This document shows positions 42,393-51,908 of a stretch of 64,000 nucleotides of DNA, one piece after another (the first letter of the stretch is position 1; each line of letters opens with the position of its first letter). This DNA comes from Planococcus sp. MB-3u-03. Its GTDB lineage: Bacteria; Bacillota; Bacilli; Bacillales_A; Planococcaceae. The stretch spans positions 167,501 to 231,500 of the forward strand of contig NZ_CP025135.1 in the NCBI RefSeq assembly GCF_002833405.1, written 5' to 3'. The notes below the pieces were generated by a model. It was not told where the DNA came from and made no database searches. It worked only from the letters and a program-made list of their open reading frames with translations. Both the position numbers and the translations under genes were made by a program.

Positions 42393-43450
42393 CCATTCCG
42401 TTATCGGTTATCTGGAAAGATGAACAACTAACCATTTTGGATCAGCGGCTGCTTCCGCAGGCCGTCCAATACGAAACGCTTGAAACTTTGGAACAAGTGC
42501 ACGACGCGATTTTTCAGTTGAAAGTGCGCGGAGCACCGGCGATCGGCATTGCAGCCGCTTATGGCTTGGCTTTGGCGGCAAGACGGCATCAGACGGTGGA
42601 CATCGAGTCATTCCGCAAGGATGTAAAAAAAGATGCTGACTACCTCATCGCTTCCCGTCCGACAGCGGTCAACCTGGCCTGGGCGGTCGCACGCTTAATC
42701 AATCGGATCGAACAGACGGGAACCGTTGCCCAGGCAAAAACACAGCTGATTGAAGAAGCCCAACTCATCCGCGATGAAGACGAAGCGGCATGCCGCAATA
42801 TCGGTGAACATGCTCTCGAATTGCTTGCAGACAAAGAGAGAGTATTGACAATCTGCAACGCCGGATCGATCGCGACAGCCAAATACGGCACCGCACTCGC
42901 ACCGTTCCATCTCGGCAAAGAACGCGGCCAAGAGTTTCAAGTGTATGCATGCGAAACCCGTCCTCTGTTCCAAGGGGGGCGCTTGACCGTCTGGGAATTG
43001 CAGCAGGCAGGAGTCGACGTTACGCTCATCACCGATAGCATGGCGGCTCACACGATTGCTGCAAAAGGAATCGAAGCGATCATCGTCGGCGCGGACCGCA
43101 TTACGGCAAACGGCGACACGGCCAATAAAATCGGTACGCTTAATTTAGCGATTTTGGCACAGGCATACGGCATTCCTTTTTACGTAGCGGCCCCTGTCTC
43201 GACATTCGACTTATCGCTAGAAACCGGCAGCTCCATTTCGATCGAAGAACGGGCGGCGGAAGAAGTGGCAACAATCGGCACGCAGCAAATCGCACCGGCC
43301 GGAACGAAAGTGTTCAATCCAGCTTTTGATGTCACCCCAGCAAAATACATTACCGCCATTATCACCGAGCGCGGCGTCATCCGCCCGAACGATGAACAAA
43401 CTATCGAGGCCCAGCTTTATGCGGCGCCGCTAAAAGGAGAAACAATATGA
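42389..43450 (+). CDS. mtnA: Methylthioribose-1-phosphate isomerase
   Basis: 353 aa. eIF2B-alpha-like fold with [20 protein letters not shown], the catalytic Cys in [12 protein letters not shown] and the Asp in [19 protein letters not shown]. It converts MTR-1-P to methylthioribulose-1-phosphate, feeding MtnB. ATGA overlaps with mtnK upstream and with the transporter lipoprotein downstream show one translation-coupled operon. Confidence 0.95.
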   Translation: MTIPLSVIWKDEQLTILDQRLLPQAVQYETLETLEQVHDAIFQLKVRGAPAIGIAAAYGLALAARRHQTVDIESFRKDVKKDADYLIASRPTAVNLAWAVARLINRIEQTGTVAQAKTQLIEEAQLIRDEDEAACRNIGEHALELLADKERVLTICNAGSIATAKYGTALAPFHLGKERGQEFQVYACETRPLFQGGRLTVWELQQAGVDVTLITDSMAAHTIAAKGIEAIIVGADRITANGDTANKIGTLNLAILAQAYGIPFYVAAPVSTFDLSLETGSSISIEERAAEEVATIGTQQIAPAGTKVFNPAFDVTPAKYITAIITERGVIRPNDEQTIEAQLYAAPLKGETI

Positions 43451-44529
43451 AAAACAAATCAGCGTGGTTCATTTTATTCGGTTTAGTGCTCGCCATCTTA
43501 CTTTCAGGATGCCAGCCAAAGGGGGAAGCGACGGCAGAAGATGCAGATTCGGAAACTCCGGAAGCGGCAGCGGACCATCCGCTTTCAGGAAAGAAAGTCG
43601 CACTCATCATGCAGCAAAACCTCGGTACTTTTTCGGCACAATATATTGCAGGTGTAGAGGAACAGGTCGGAAAATTTGGCGGCAGCGTGACGGTGTTCAC
43701 TTCAGACGGTGACCTGGCGAAAATGGCGTCCAATTTGGATGCATCGATCAACCAAGAGTTTGATGCCATTTTGATCGACCACGGAACGAAAGAAGCTTTG
43801 AACCAAGGGGTCGAACGCGCAGTAGAGCAAGGCATTCCGGTCGTCGCTTTTGACGCAGGCGTGGATGTCGATGGCGTAGTGTCGCTTGAACAGGGCGATC
43901 AATTAATGGCAGAGTTGACGCTCGAAAAATTAGCTGCAGATCATGGCGGGGAAGCGAATATCGTAAAAATCTGGACAGCCGGTTTTGCGCCCATGGAACG
44001 CCGCCAAGTGGCATACGAACAATTCCTCACTGACAATCCAGGCATCCAGGAAGTGACGGCATTCGGTGCCGCTACCCAAAACACGGCGCTCGATACGCAA
44101 GCGCAGATGGAAGCGGTGTTGAAGCAATACCCTGAAGAAGGCGAAATCACAGCGGTGTGGGCAGCATGGGATGAGTTCGCCAAAGGCGCCGTGCGCGCGA
44201 TTGAACAAGCAGGACGCGACGACATCAAGGTGTATAGCATCGATATGAGCGATGAAGATCTGCAGATGATCCAAAAAGACGGCAGCCCGTGGGCGGCATC
44301 GGCAGCAGTTGACCCTCAGGATATCGGCCGCATCCAAGTGCGCTATGCGTATCAATTGATCGGTGGCGAGACGCCGGAAGAACAAGTAACGCTTGAACCG
44401 ATCTTCATCGATGCGGACAAACTGCCGGAGACAGCAGTGACTACAGAAGAATTGGGCGAATACATTGAAGGCTGGGGCGTGAGCGAGCAAGGCTACACCA
44501 CAGCGCTTGAAGAATTGGAAGGGCGCTAA
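43447..44529 (+). CDS. Sugar-type ABC substrate-binding lipoprotein, candidate methylthioribose binder
   Basis: 360 aa. A lipoprotein signal (AILLSGCQ, lipidated Cys about residue 22) is followed by an acidic linker and a periplasmic-binding fold of the RbsB type ([55 protein letters not shown]). The start overlaps the mtnA stop by 4 bp. Because the operon is controlled by SAM-I and begins with a methylthioribose kinase, the likely ligand is methylthioribose; this is inference. Alternatives are ribose or related pentoses. Confidence 0.82.
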   Translation: MKNKSAWFILFGLVLAILLSGCQPKGEATAEDADSETPEAAADHPLSGKKVALIMQQNLGTFSAQYIAGVEEQVGKFGGSVTVFTSDGDLAKMASNLDASINQEFDAILIDHGTKEALNQGVERAVEQGIPVVAFDAGVDVDGVVSLEQGDQLMAELTLEKLAADHGGEANIVKIWTAGFAPMERRQVAYEQFLTDNPGIQEVTAFGAATQNTALDTQAQMEAVLKQYPEEGEITAVWAAWDEFAKGAVRAIEQAGRDDIKVYSIDMSDEDLQMIQKDGSPWAASAAVDPQDIGRIQVRYAYQLIGGETPEEQVTLEPIFIDADKLPETAVTTEELGEYIEGWGVSEQGYTTALEELEGR

Positions 44530-44568
44530 AGAAAAGGGTTAATGGCTTTTGAGAAGGGAGGTACAACA

Positions 44569-46119
44569 ATGGGTCGCCAGTTATTGGAAATGCAGGAAAT
44601 TATGAAAAGTTTCGGTCCTGTCAAAGCGCTGGACGGAGCGGCGTTTTCGCTGGAAAGTGGTGAAATTCATGCTTTGCTTGGCGTCAATGGCGCCGGCAAA
44701 AGCACATTGATCAAAGTGCTATCAGGCGTCTATCCGCAAGACGCCGGAACGATTCGTTTGAACGGTGCAGAACTTGCATTGAATTCACCGAAAGCAGCAA
44801 AAAAGAACGGCATTTATTGCGTCTATCAGGAAGTTGACACCGCGCTAATTACAGAGTTGAGTGTCGCTGAAAACATCTTGCTCGACAGCTTTGCAGCAGC
44901 TGGCCCATTGTTCGTTTCCAAACGGAACATACACGTCCGTGCGCGCGAAGCACTGTCGCGTCTCCAATCTGACCATATCGATGTAGAGCAGAAGGTCGCG
45001 CAACTTAGCTTAGCGGACAAGCAATTGGTGCTCATCGCACGTGCGCTGGTTCATTCAGCGAAAGTCATTATTTTTGATGAACCGACGGCCCCGCTGTCGG
45101 TCCATGAAGCGGATAAGCTGTTCTCAGTGATCCGTGCGCTCAGTTCACAAGGCGTTGGCTGCATCTTTATCTCGCACCGTTTGCCGGAAGTGTTCGAGCT
45201 GTGCAGCCGCATCACCGTCATGCGCGATGGCCGCCATGTTGCGGAATTCGATACAGCACAAGCCGAACAACAACAAGTCGTCGAAGCGATGCTCGGGCGC
45301 ACGCTGAGCCGTGAATTGCGGCACGTGGAACATGCCGTACAAGATACCTTGCTGAAAGTGGAAGGTTTGTCTGATGGAAGAAAATTAAAAGAAATCTCCT
45401 TCACGGCAGCATCAGGTGAAGTCGTCGCCATCGTTGGGCTGGTGGGGGCAGGAAAAACCGAACTTGCTAAAGCGCTGTTCGGCGCTGCAGAAACCATCCG
45501 CGGTAACGTGTCGCTCGGCGGTCAATCGCTGCGCTTGAAGCATCCAGCTGACGCCATCAAATCCGGAATTGCGCTCATTCCCGAAGAGCGGCGCAAAGAA
45601 GGGCTCTTCGTACATGAATCGATTGAAACGAACGCCAGTTTTCCGAATTTACGCAAGTTCTCTGGACGGTTGTTCATGAAAAAAGCAGAGGAGCAAAAAT
45701 TTGCCCACTCGATTATTGACAAGTTGAAAGTCAAAACGTCTGATACAAACACACCACTCACACAGTTGAGCGGAGGCAACCAACAAAAAGTGGCAATCGG
45801 CAAATGGATGTCGTTGGATTCACGCCTCTATCTATTTGATGAACCGACAAAAGGCGTCGATATCGGAGCGAAAGTGGATATTTTCCACCTGATCCGTGAG
45901 TTGGCGGAAAGTGGAAAATCCTGCTTGTACTTCACGAGTGAAATACAAGAAGCGCTTGGCATCTCCGATCGCATTCTCGTGATGTGCGACGGCCGCATCG
46001 TCAAGGAATTAACAAGGGAACAAGCGACCCAGGAAAGGATTTTGTTATATGCAAGCGGTGGAGAAGAAGCTGTCCAAACAGCACACGACACAAGAGAAAG
46101 TCATCGGATTTCTGTATAA
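44569..46119 (+). CDS. Sugar ABC importer ATPase (RbsA-type, two domains)
   Basis: 516 aa, starting at 44569 after GGGAGGT. Two fused ATPase domains: Walker A GVNGAGKSTLIKVLSG and a degenerate second GLVGAGKTELAKALFG; signature LSGGNQQKVAIGKW in the second half; Walker B FDEPTAPLS and FDEPTKGVDIG. This is the RbsA/MglA plan of sugar importers. It pairs with the lipoprotein and permease around it. The 3' end overlaps the permease by 71 bp. Confidence 0.9.
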   Translation: MGRQLLEMQEIMKSFGPVKALDGAAFSLESGEIHALLGVNGAGKSTLIKVLSGVYPQDAGTIRLNGAELALNSPKAAKKNGIYCVYQEVDTALITELSVAENILLDSFAAAGPLFVSKRNIHVRAREALSRLQSDHIDVEQKVAQLSLADKQLVLIARALVHSAKVIIFDEPTAPLSVHEADKLFSVIRALSSQGVGCIFISHRLPEVFELCSRITVMRDGRHVAEFDTAQAEQQQVVEAMLGRTLSRELRHVEHAVQDTLLKVEGLSDGRKLKEISFTAASGEVVAIVGLVGAGKTELAKALFGAAETIRGNVSLGGQSLRLKHPADAIKSGIALIPEERRKEGLFVHESIETNASFPNLRKFSGRLFMKKAEEQKFAHSIIDKLKVKTSDTNTPLTQLSGGNQQKVAIGKWMSLDSRLYLFDEPTKGVDIGAKVDIFHLIRELAESGKSCLYFTSEIQEALGISDRILVMCDGRIVKELTREQATQERILLYASGGEEAVQTAHDTRESHRISV

Positions 46120-47080
46120 ATACGGGGCGCTCGGCTTACTCGCAATCATCATTTTATATTTCAGCTCCATTAGCAGCGCCTTTTTCAGCTATGGCAACTT
46201 CACCGACATTCTGCGTTCGATTTCCATCGTCACCTTGTTGGCGCTTGGGGTAACGTTCACTTTGGTGGTGGATGGGTTTGATCTCTCTGTCGGTTCAACG
46301 ATGTCTCTGTCGACGGTGTTCACGGCTTCATTGATGGTCTGGTACGATTTGCCGCTGTGGCTTGTTCTTTTGTTGCCGCTGGTGATCGGTGTGCTTGTTG
46401 GTTTATTCAATAGTTTCCTGATTGTCATCGTCGGCATTCCAGATTTGCTCGCGACGCTCAGTATGATGTATATTGTCGCGGGACTTCACAGAACCTATAC
46501 GGAAGGCTATTCGATCTACAATTACATGCCCTTGACGTCTGGAGGTACGGCGCCGGGTGAAATGTCCTCTGCATTTTTATGGATTGGACAAGGGTATTTA
46601 TTCGGCTTGCCGGTGCCAGTGTGGATCATGCTCGCTATCGTCTCGGTCGCTTACGTCATTCTCCAGCATACGAGATGGGGGCGCGTGTTTTATATGACTG
46701 GCGGCAATCCGGAAGCGGCGACCTTGTCGGGCGTCAATGTCAAAAAAGTGAAAACGATTGCTTATGTCGTTTCCGGTGCGTTGGCGTCGATGGCGGGTAT
46801 TTTGTTCACTGCACGCGTCGGCTCAGGCCAGATTGATGCGGGAGCACCGCTGCTGATGGAAGCAGTGGCGGCAGTATTCGTCGGATATGCAGTTTTGGGC
46901 GCCGGAAAGCCGAATGTCCTCGGTACGTTTTTCGGTGCAGCGGTCATCGGGATTTTGCTCAACGGGCTAACGATCCAAAACTTGCCTTATTATGCATTCG
47001 ACATCATTAAAGGCGGCGTGCTCGTCGCAGCATTGGCAGTAACCTATATATATGCGAAGAGGCGATTCGCCAAGACTTGA
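46049..47080 (+). CDS. Sugar ABC importer permease (RbsC-type)
   Basis: 343 aa, eight or more membrane segments, with the RbsC-family signatures VDGFDLSVGSTMSLSTVF and GGNPEAATLSGVNVKKVK and the C-terminal AAVFVGYAVLGAGKPNVLGT. The start ATG at 46049 lies inside the ATPase gene (71-bp overlap) after AGGAAAGG. Only one permease gene is present, so it would act as a homodimer. It completes a candidate methylthioribose importer. Confidence 0.88.
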   Translation: MQAVEKKLSKQHTTQEKVIGFLYKYGALGLLAIIILYFSSISSAFFSYGNFTDILRSISIVTLLALGVTFTLVVDGFDLSVGSTMSLSTVFTASLMVWYDLPLWLVLLLPLVIGVLVGLFNSFLIVIVGIPDLLATLSMMYIVAGLHRTYTEGYSIYNYMPLTSGGTAPGEMSSAFLWIGQGYLFGLPVPVWIMLAIVSVAYVILQHTRWGRVFYMTGGNPEAATLSGVNVKKVKTIAYVVSGALASMAGILFTARVGSGQIDAGAPLLMEAVAAVFVGYAVLGAGKPNVLGTFFGAAVIGILLNGLTIQNLPYYAFDIIKGGVLVAALAVTYIYAKRRFAKT

Positions 47081-47107
47081 AAAGAAGGCTCCGGCCTTCT
47101 TTTTTTC
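47081..47107 (+). terminator. Terminator of the mtnKA-transporter operon
   Basis: AAAGAAGGC-TCCG-GCCTTCTTT with a T7 tail, directly after the permease stop. Confidence 0.88.
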
Positions 47108-47172
47108 ATGCAGGAATATAGATGTCTCGAATCGAAAGTAATGGGAGATGGATGAGGAGAGGGGATTGGGAA

Positions 47173-47931
47173 ATGCAGGCAGGTGAACATCTTCTGAATG
47201 TATGGCGGCGCTTTGATGGGCTGCCGATGGATAATTTGGTGAAGGCTTGGAATTATGAGCGGGCCGGGTTGAAAAAGCAGCGAAGCGTCGAGCAAATGCG
47301 GGAGCATCGTGAAGCGCATGGGCTTGGCGGAAATTGCTTTGACTTGGCGCTTTGGCTGATTGCGGAATTTCGCGAGGCTGGGATCGAGGCTTATGCGATT
47401 GGTTCCGAACTTAGCACAGAAGAAGCGCATGCAGTGGTATTGGCGCTCGATGAAAAAGGCCGGCGTTTTCTATGCGATTTAGGGGACCAATGGATACAGC
47501 CGATTTTAGTAGACTCGCAAGATCCAGCTTTCTCGGATGCCCCGCAATCAGGGTTTTTTCCAGGAGCGGACGTGCAGTTGTCGGCTGAGCCGGATGGCCT
47601 GACGATCATCTATCAACGTCCCGGCGGCAAATTGTCGGTGCAGAAGTATTCACTCGAGCCAATCGGCGAAGAAGCATTTTGGCAGGCAGCGGAATATTCG
47701 CAGCATCAGCTCGGCAAAACGCCGCTCATCGAAGTCCGTGTCCCTTTCGAAGGCGACACCGCCCATTGGGAATTCAACGATTGGCAAAGTGAGCTCAGCA
47801 CGAACGAGGGCTTGTTCCAGGAAGAGCCTGCCCCTTCCTTTGACGCATGGGTGGAGCGCATTCATGAGCGGTCAGGGTATGACCGCGATATAATAGAAGA
47901 AGCACTCGCATTTTATAAAAGCATGGACTGA
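47173..47931 (+). CDS. Arylamine N-acetyltransferase-like protein
   Basis: 252 aa from the ATG at 47173; upstream in-frame ATGs (47122, 47152) are possible. It has the Cys-His-Asp arrangement of the NAT/transglutaminase superfamily: GLGGNCFDLALWL (Cys), TEEAHAVVLALD (His) and FLCDLGDQWIQP (Asp). NATs acetylate arylamines and hydrazines from acetyl-CoA. It is divergent from classical NATs and the reaction is unproven. It precedes GNAT and NUDIX genes. Confidence 0.68.
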   Translation: MQAGEHLLNVWRRFDGLPMDNLVKAWNYERAGLKKQRSVEQMREHREAHGLGGNCFDLALWLIAEFREAGIEAYAIGSELSTEEAHAVVLALDEKGRRFLCDLGDQWIQPILVDSQDPAFSDAPQSGFFPGADVQLSAEPDGLTIIYQRPGGKLSVQKYSLEPIGEEAFWQAAEYSQHQLGKTPLIEVRVPFEGDTAHWEFNDWQSELSTNEGLFQEEPAPSFDAWVERIHERSGYDRDIIEEALAFYKSMD

Positions 47932-47958
47932 GCAAAGCAAGGCAAGGAGGCAAAGCGC

Positions 47959-48429
47959 ATGAACACCAATTCATTACCGAAAGAAATCCAGACGGAGCGG
48001 CTGAAGCTGGTCCCGATAAGCGAAGAACTGTACCGCAATTTATACGGCAGCTACGAAATGGGCGCGCATATCAGCCTGCATTTGGATGATTTGAAACAAG
48101 ATCAGCGGCTTTACGGCTGGGGCGCATGGATCGCTTTCGATAAATCCGGCGCGCCGGTTGGCGATATGGGGTTTAAAGGGCGTCCGGATAAAGCCGGAAA
48201 AGTGGAAGTCGGCTACGGCGTAAAAGAATCTTTTCAAGGGAATGGCTACGCTACAGAAGGCGTGCAAGGCTTGATTGATTGGGCTTTTTCATTTCCGGAA
48301 GTGCGTGAAGTGACGGCGGAATGCTACGAAGACAATACAGCTTCGATCTGCGTGCTTGAAAAACTGGGGTTTGAACGCACCGCGCAGTCGAAAGAGCTGG
48401 TGTTTTGGAGATTGCGCGATGGCTATTGA
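47959..48429 (+). CDS. GNAT-family N-acetyltransferase (RimJ/RimL-like)
   Basis: 156 aa after AAGGAGG. Features: QTERLKLVPISEELYRNLY start, GDMGFKGRPDKAGKVEVGYG, acetyl-CoA loop FQGNGYATEGVQGLIDWAF and ECYEDNTASICVLEKLGFER, typical of the RimJ/RimL branch. The substrate is unknown. Its end overlaps the NUDIX gene by 11 bp. Confidence 0.85.
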   Translation: MNTNSLPKEIQTERLKLVPISEELYRNLYGSYEMGAHISLHLDDLKQDQRLYGWGAWIAFDKSGAPVGDMGFKGRPDKAGKVEVGYGVKESFQGNGYATEGVQGLIDWAFSFPEVREVTAECYEDNTASICVLEKLGFERTAQSKELVFWRLRDGY

Positions 48430-49048
48430 AAAAATCGCCTGCGTGACAGAGGATGGCGCGTTGACAGGCGTCGCGACTCGTGATGAAGTCCATCGCCAAG
48501 GCTTGTGGCACGAGACCTTTCATTGTTGGGTCGTGTCGCGTGAATTGGGCCGTACCATGATTCACCTCCAGCTGAGAAGCCAGGACAAAGCGGATTTTCC
48601 GGGGCTTTTTGACATAACAGCAGCAGGACATATCGCAGCCCACGAATCGATGAAAGACGGCGTCCGGGAAATTGAGGAAGAGCTTGGCTTGACGGTGGCA
48701 TTTGAGCAATTGACGCCGCTTGGTGTGGTGAACGACGAGATTTCGCTATCTGGATTCACCGATCGTGAGCGGGCTTACATTCATCTATACGAAGGCACGT
48801 CAATCGACCTGGCGGATTATCGTCTGCAGCCCGAGGAAGTAGCGGGCATGGCGGCTGTCGATTTCCGGGCATTCTTTGAATTGTGCATGAAGCAAACGGA
48901 GACCATCGATGCCCATGGTTTTTTTGAAACACAGGATGGCAGACAGCTAATGCAGCAAAAGCTCGGCTTGTCCGACTTCGTGCCGCATGAACCGTCGTAT
49001 TGGAAGCAAGTGGCGATTCGCATCCGCCAGCAATTGATGGATAGTTAA
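48419..49048 (+). CDS. NUDIX hydrolase
   Basis: 209 aa starting at the ATG inside the end of the GNAT gene. The NUDIX box GHIAAHESMKDGVREIEEEL fits G-x5-E-x6-REIxEEL; the x6 instead of x7 spacing is that of the IPP-isomerase-like NUDIX branch. Members hydrolyse nucleoside diphosphates linked to another group; the substrate is unknown. A strong terminator follows. Confidence 0.85.
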   Translation: MAIEKIACVTEDGALTGVATRDEVHRQGLWHETFHCWVVSRELGRTMIHLQLRSQDKADFPGLFDITAAGHIAAHESMKDGVREIEEELGLTVAFEQLTPLGVVNDEISLSGFTDRERAYIHLYEGTSIDLADYRLQPEEVAGMAAVDFRAFFELCMKQTETIDAHGFFETQDGRQLMQQKLGLSDFVPHEPSYWKQVAIRIRQQLMDS

Positions 49049-49058
49049 ACAGAAAAAC

Positions 49059-49101
49059 AAAAAGCGCTTGTATGGAAATTTTCCATACAAGCGCTTTTTC
49101 A
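49059..49101. terminator. Bidirectional terminator
   Basis: Long near-perfect palindrome AAAAGCGCTTGTATGGAA / TTCCATACAAGCGCTTTT with T/A tails, between the convergent NUDIX and DUF1445 genes. Confidence 0.92.
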
Positions 49102-49106
49102 ATTGT

Positions 49107-49889
49107 TTAAAACACACTGAAGTCTTCTGATTTTAAGTCAGTGATGAACATATGGCCTGGTGCATGGGTGATCATCAAGGAAGGCTTGCTTTCCATGGCG
49201 ACAGCTTGAGGCGTCACACCACATGCCCAGAAGACCGGCACTTCTCCTGGCTTGATTTCCACCGCGTCACCGAAATCGGGCTTTGTGATGTCTTGGATGC
49301 CGATCGATTCGGGATTGCCGATGTGGACGGGCGCACCGTGGACGTTCGGGAAGCGGCTCGTCACTTGGACCGCGCGGACGATGTCTTGTTCTTTGATCGG
49401 GCGCATGCTGACGACGGTCGGGCCTTGGAAGCGGCCAGCTGGAACGGCAGGAATCGAAGTCTTGTACATCGGCACGTTGCAGCCTTGTTGCTGATGGCGC
49501 ATCGGGATGCCGTTTTGTGTCAGCGCTTCTTCGAATGTAAAGCTGCATCCAAGCAGGAATGCCACCATATCGTCAGTCCATAATGAGCGGATATCTGTCG
49601 TCTCTTCCGCCAATATGCCATCCCGGTAGACACGGTATTTGGGAATGTCAGTGCGCAAGTCTGCAGTCGGTGCTGACAGGGCCGGAACGAACGAACCGGG
49701 TTCTGTGACATCGATGACCGGGCAGGATTTCGGGTTGCGCTGGCAGAACAGCAGAAATTCAAATGCCATGTCTTTCGGCAAAATGGCCAGATTCGTTTGG
49801 ATGAATCCTGGGGCAAAGCCGGAAGTCGGTGCTTGGAATTCGCCTGTTCTGATGGCGCTGCGCAGCTCTTCTGGAGATGTGAATTGCAT
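49107..49889 (-). CDS. DUF1445 family protein, D-glutamate cyclase-like (YcsI)
   Basis: 260 aa. Recognisable DUF1445 segments: TSGFAPGFIQTNLAILP, FLLGCSFTFEEALTQNGIP, RHQQQGCNVPMYKTSI and VPVFWACGVTPQAVAM. A mammalian family member cyclises D-glutamate to 5-oxo-D-proline, and B. subtilis YcsI lies in the pxp/kip operon. It is the last gene of this five-gene minus-strand operon for 5-oxoproline metabolism. The direction and substrate of the bacterial enzyme are not established. Confidence 0.82.
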   Translation of the reverse strand: MQFTSPEELRSAIRTGEFQAPTSGFAPGFIQTNLAILPKDMAFEFLLFCQRNPKSCPVIDVTEPGSFVPALSAPTADLRTDIPKYRVYRDGILAEETTDIRSLWTDDMVAFLLGCSFTFEEALTQNGIPMRHQQQGCNVPMYKTSIPAVPAGRFQGPTVVSMRPIKEQDIVRAVQVTSRFPNVHGAPVHIGNPESIGIQDITKPDFGDAVEIKPGEVPVFWACGVTPQAVAMESKPSLMITHAPGHMFITDLKSEDFSVF

Positions 49890-49903
49890 GTTTCAACCAC
49901 TCC

Positions 49904-51109
49904 TTATTTGAATAATTGCGGGATGCCGTTCAATAATGTGTAACCGCCCATCCAGGACATGGCAATAACGATGACGACACCGAAGATTGTCATCCACAGC
50001 GGGTGTTTGTAGTCGCCGACGATTTTCTTTTTGTGTGCGGCGATCAGCATGACACCGAGCGCGATCGGCAAGATCAAGCCGTTGAGCGAGCCGACAAGCA
50101 CGAGGATCAAGACCGGGCGCCCGATGGAAATGAAAACGATGGTCGAGATGACGATAAAGCCGATGGTCAAGTAGCGGTGATATTTTTCGAGTACCGGGCT
50201 GAACGAACGGATAAAGGAAACGGATGTGTAAGCAGCGCCGACGACCGAAGTGACAGCGGCTGCCCACATGACGACGCCGAAGATCTTATAGCCGATATTG
50301 CCGGCGGCGAGCTGGAACACAGAAGCCGGCGGGTTGTCCGGGTCGAGCGCAAGCCCTTGCGAGACGACACCGAGTACGGCGAGGAACAGGATGACGCGCA
50401 TGATCGAAGCGACACCGATTGCATAGATGGAGCTGCGCGTTACTTCCGGCAAATGCCGTTTGCCGGTCATGCCGGCATCGATCAGGCGGTGGCCGCCGGC
50501 GAATGTGATGTAGCCGCCGACCGTTCCGCCGACGAGCGTGACGATGGCGAAAATGTCGATCGTGTCAGGCACAAAGGTTTTTGCAACGGCTTCACCGATG
50601 GGTGGCTGTGCCGTGATCATGACGTAGACGGTCAATGCAATCATGACGAAGCCGAGAATCTGGGCGAAGCGGTCCATGGCGCGTCCCGCTTCTTTGACCA
50701 TGAAGATCCCGACGGCTAGCAAGCCGCTAAGACCGGCGCCGAGTTCCGGGGAAATGCCGAACAGCACATTCGTACCGAGCCCGGCACCGGCGATATTCCC
50801 GATATTGAAGGCAAGGCCGCCGATGACGACGAGAAACGCCAGCACGTAGCCAAGCCCTGGCAGGACGTCATTGGCGATGTCTTGTGCGCGCTTGCCGGAA
50901 ATGGCGATGATGCGCCAGATATTCGTTTGCGCACCGATATCGATGATGATGGAAATGAGGATGACAAAACCGAATGAAGCCAATAAGGTTTCAGTGAAAA
51001 CGGTCGTTTGGGTCAAGAACCCTGGCCCGATAGCGGAAGTCGCCATCAAGAATGCAGCGCCTAGCAACACGCTGCGGTTGGTGTTTTTCATCTTTTTGAC
51101 ATTGTTCAT
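49904..51109 (-). CDS. NRAMP-fold transporter without metal motifs (YcsG-like)
   Basis: 401 aa, about eleven membrane helices. The start resembles NRAMP (GAAFLMATSAIGPGFLTQTT), but where metal transporters have D-P-G-N in TM1 this protein reads T-E-T-L, and the M-P-H of TM6 is replaced (LVGGTVGGYITFAGGHRL). It is thus unlikely to carry divalent metals. It lies between pxpA and the DUF1445 gene, like B. subtilis ycsG, suggesting import of 5-oxoproline or a related acid. A Met at residue 7 is an alternative start. Confidence 0.8.
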   Translation of the reverse strand: MNNVKKMKNTNRSVLLGAAFLMATSAIGPGFLTQTTVFTETLLASFGFVILISIIIDIGAQTNIWRIIAISGKRAQDIANDVLPGLGYVLAFLVVIGGLAFNIGNIAGAGLGTNVLFGISPELGAGLSGLLAVGIFMVKEAGRAMDRFAQILGFVMIALTVYVMITAQPPIGEAVAKTFVPDTIDIFAIVTLVGGTVGGYITFAGGHRLIDAGMTGKRHLPEVTRSSIYAIGVASIMRVILFLAVLGVVSQGLALDPDNPPASVFQLAAGNIGYKIFGVVMWAAAVTSVVGAAYTSVSFIRSFSPVLEKYHRYLTIGFIVISTIVFISIGRPVLILVLVGSLNGLILPIALGVMLIAAHKKKIVGDYKHPLWMTIFGVVIVIAMSWMGGYTLLNGIPQLFK

Positions 51110-51131
51110 GGAAGTTCCTCCTTAGGCGGTG

Positions 51132-51908
51132 TTAGACGATTTTTTGGATGTGTTGGATATCGATTCCCGCCTCTTTCAAGGAACTGGAAATATGCATTGC
51201 GAACTCTTTTGCGGTCTTGCCGTCGCCGTGTATGCAGATGGTGTCGGCTTTCAAAGAAGCATCGGTGCCTTGTGTCGTGGTGACTTTGTTTTCTTTGACC
51301 ATGCGGATGACTTGCTGGATCGCGGCATCCGGGTCGGTGATGAGCGCATTGTCTTGGCTGCGCGGGGTGAGCGTCCCATCCGGCTGATAGGTCCTGTCTG
51401 AGAATACTTCATTGGCAGTGCGCAGGCCGATCCGGTTTCCAGCTTTGATGATTTCACTGCCGGACAAGCCGAACAAAACCAATTCCGGATCGATTTTATA
51501 GACCGCTTCCGCGATTGCTTCGGATAACTTAGCATCGCCTGCCGCCATATTGTACATAGCGCCGTGAGCTTTGACGTGTTGCAATTTCCCGCCTTCTGCT
51601 TTGACGAAGCCGTAGAGCGCGCCGATCTGGTAGACAACGAGGTCGTATACTTCCTGGGGCGATACAGCCATCTGGCGGCGGCCGAAGCCGGCAAGGTCCT
51701 GGAGCCCAGGATGTGCGCCGATGCCAACATTTTTCTCGAGTGCGAGCTTGACGGTTTCACGCATCGTCGCCGGGTCGCCCGCGTGAAAACCGCAGGCAAT
51801 ATTGGCGGACGTGACATAATCAAGAATTACTTGGTCGTTTCCAAGTGTATACGTACCGAAGCTTTCCCCCATGTCACAGTTCAAATCTACTTTGTGGTTC
51901 ATGTCCAT
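51132..51908 (-). CDS. pxpA: 5-oxoprolinase subunit A
   Basis: 258 aa. LamB/YcsF family: [20 protein letters not shown] at the N-terminus, [17 protein letters not shown] and VKAHGAMYN. PxpABC hydrolyses 5-oxo-L-proline to glutamate with ATP. It overlaps the end of pxpC by 10 bp, and is third in the pxpB-C-A-transporter-DUF1445 operon. Confidence 0.93.
   Translation of the reverse strand: MDMNHKVDLNCDMGESFGTYTLGNDQVILDYVTSANIACGFHAGDPATMRETVKLALEKNVGIGAHPGLQDLAGFGRRQMAVSPQEVYDLVVYQIGALYGFVKAEGGKLQHVKAHGAMYNMAAGDAKLSEAIAEAVYKIDPELVLFGLSGSEIIKAGNRIGLRTANEVFSDRTYQPDGTLTPRSQDNALITDPDAAIQQVIRMVKENKVTTTQGTDASLKADTICIHGDGKTAKEFAMHISSSLKEAGIDIQHIQKIV

Noticed and set aside
50003..50719. Plus-strand 238-aa Asp/Arg-rich frame over the NRAMP-like gene
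   Set aside because: Antisense artefact of hydrophobic codons; extreme composition and no initiation signal.
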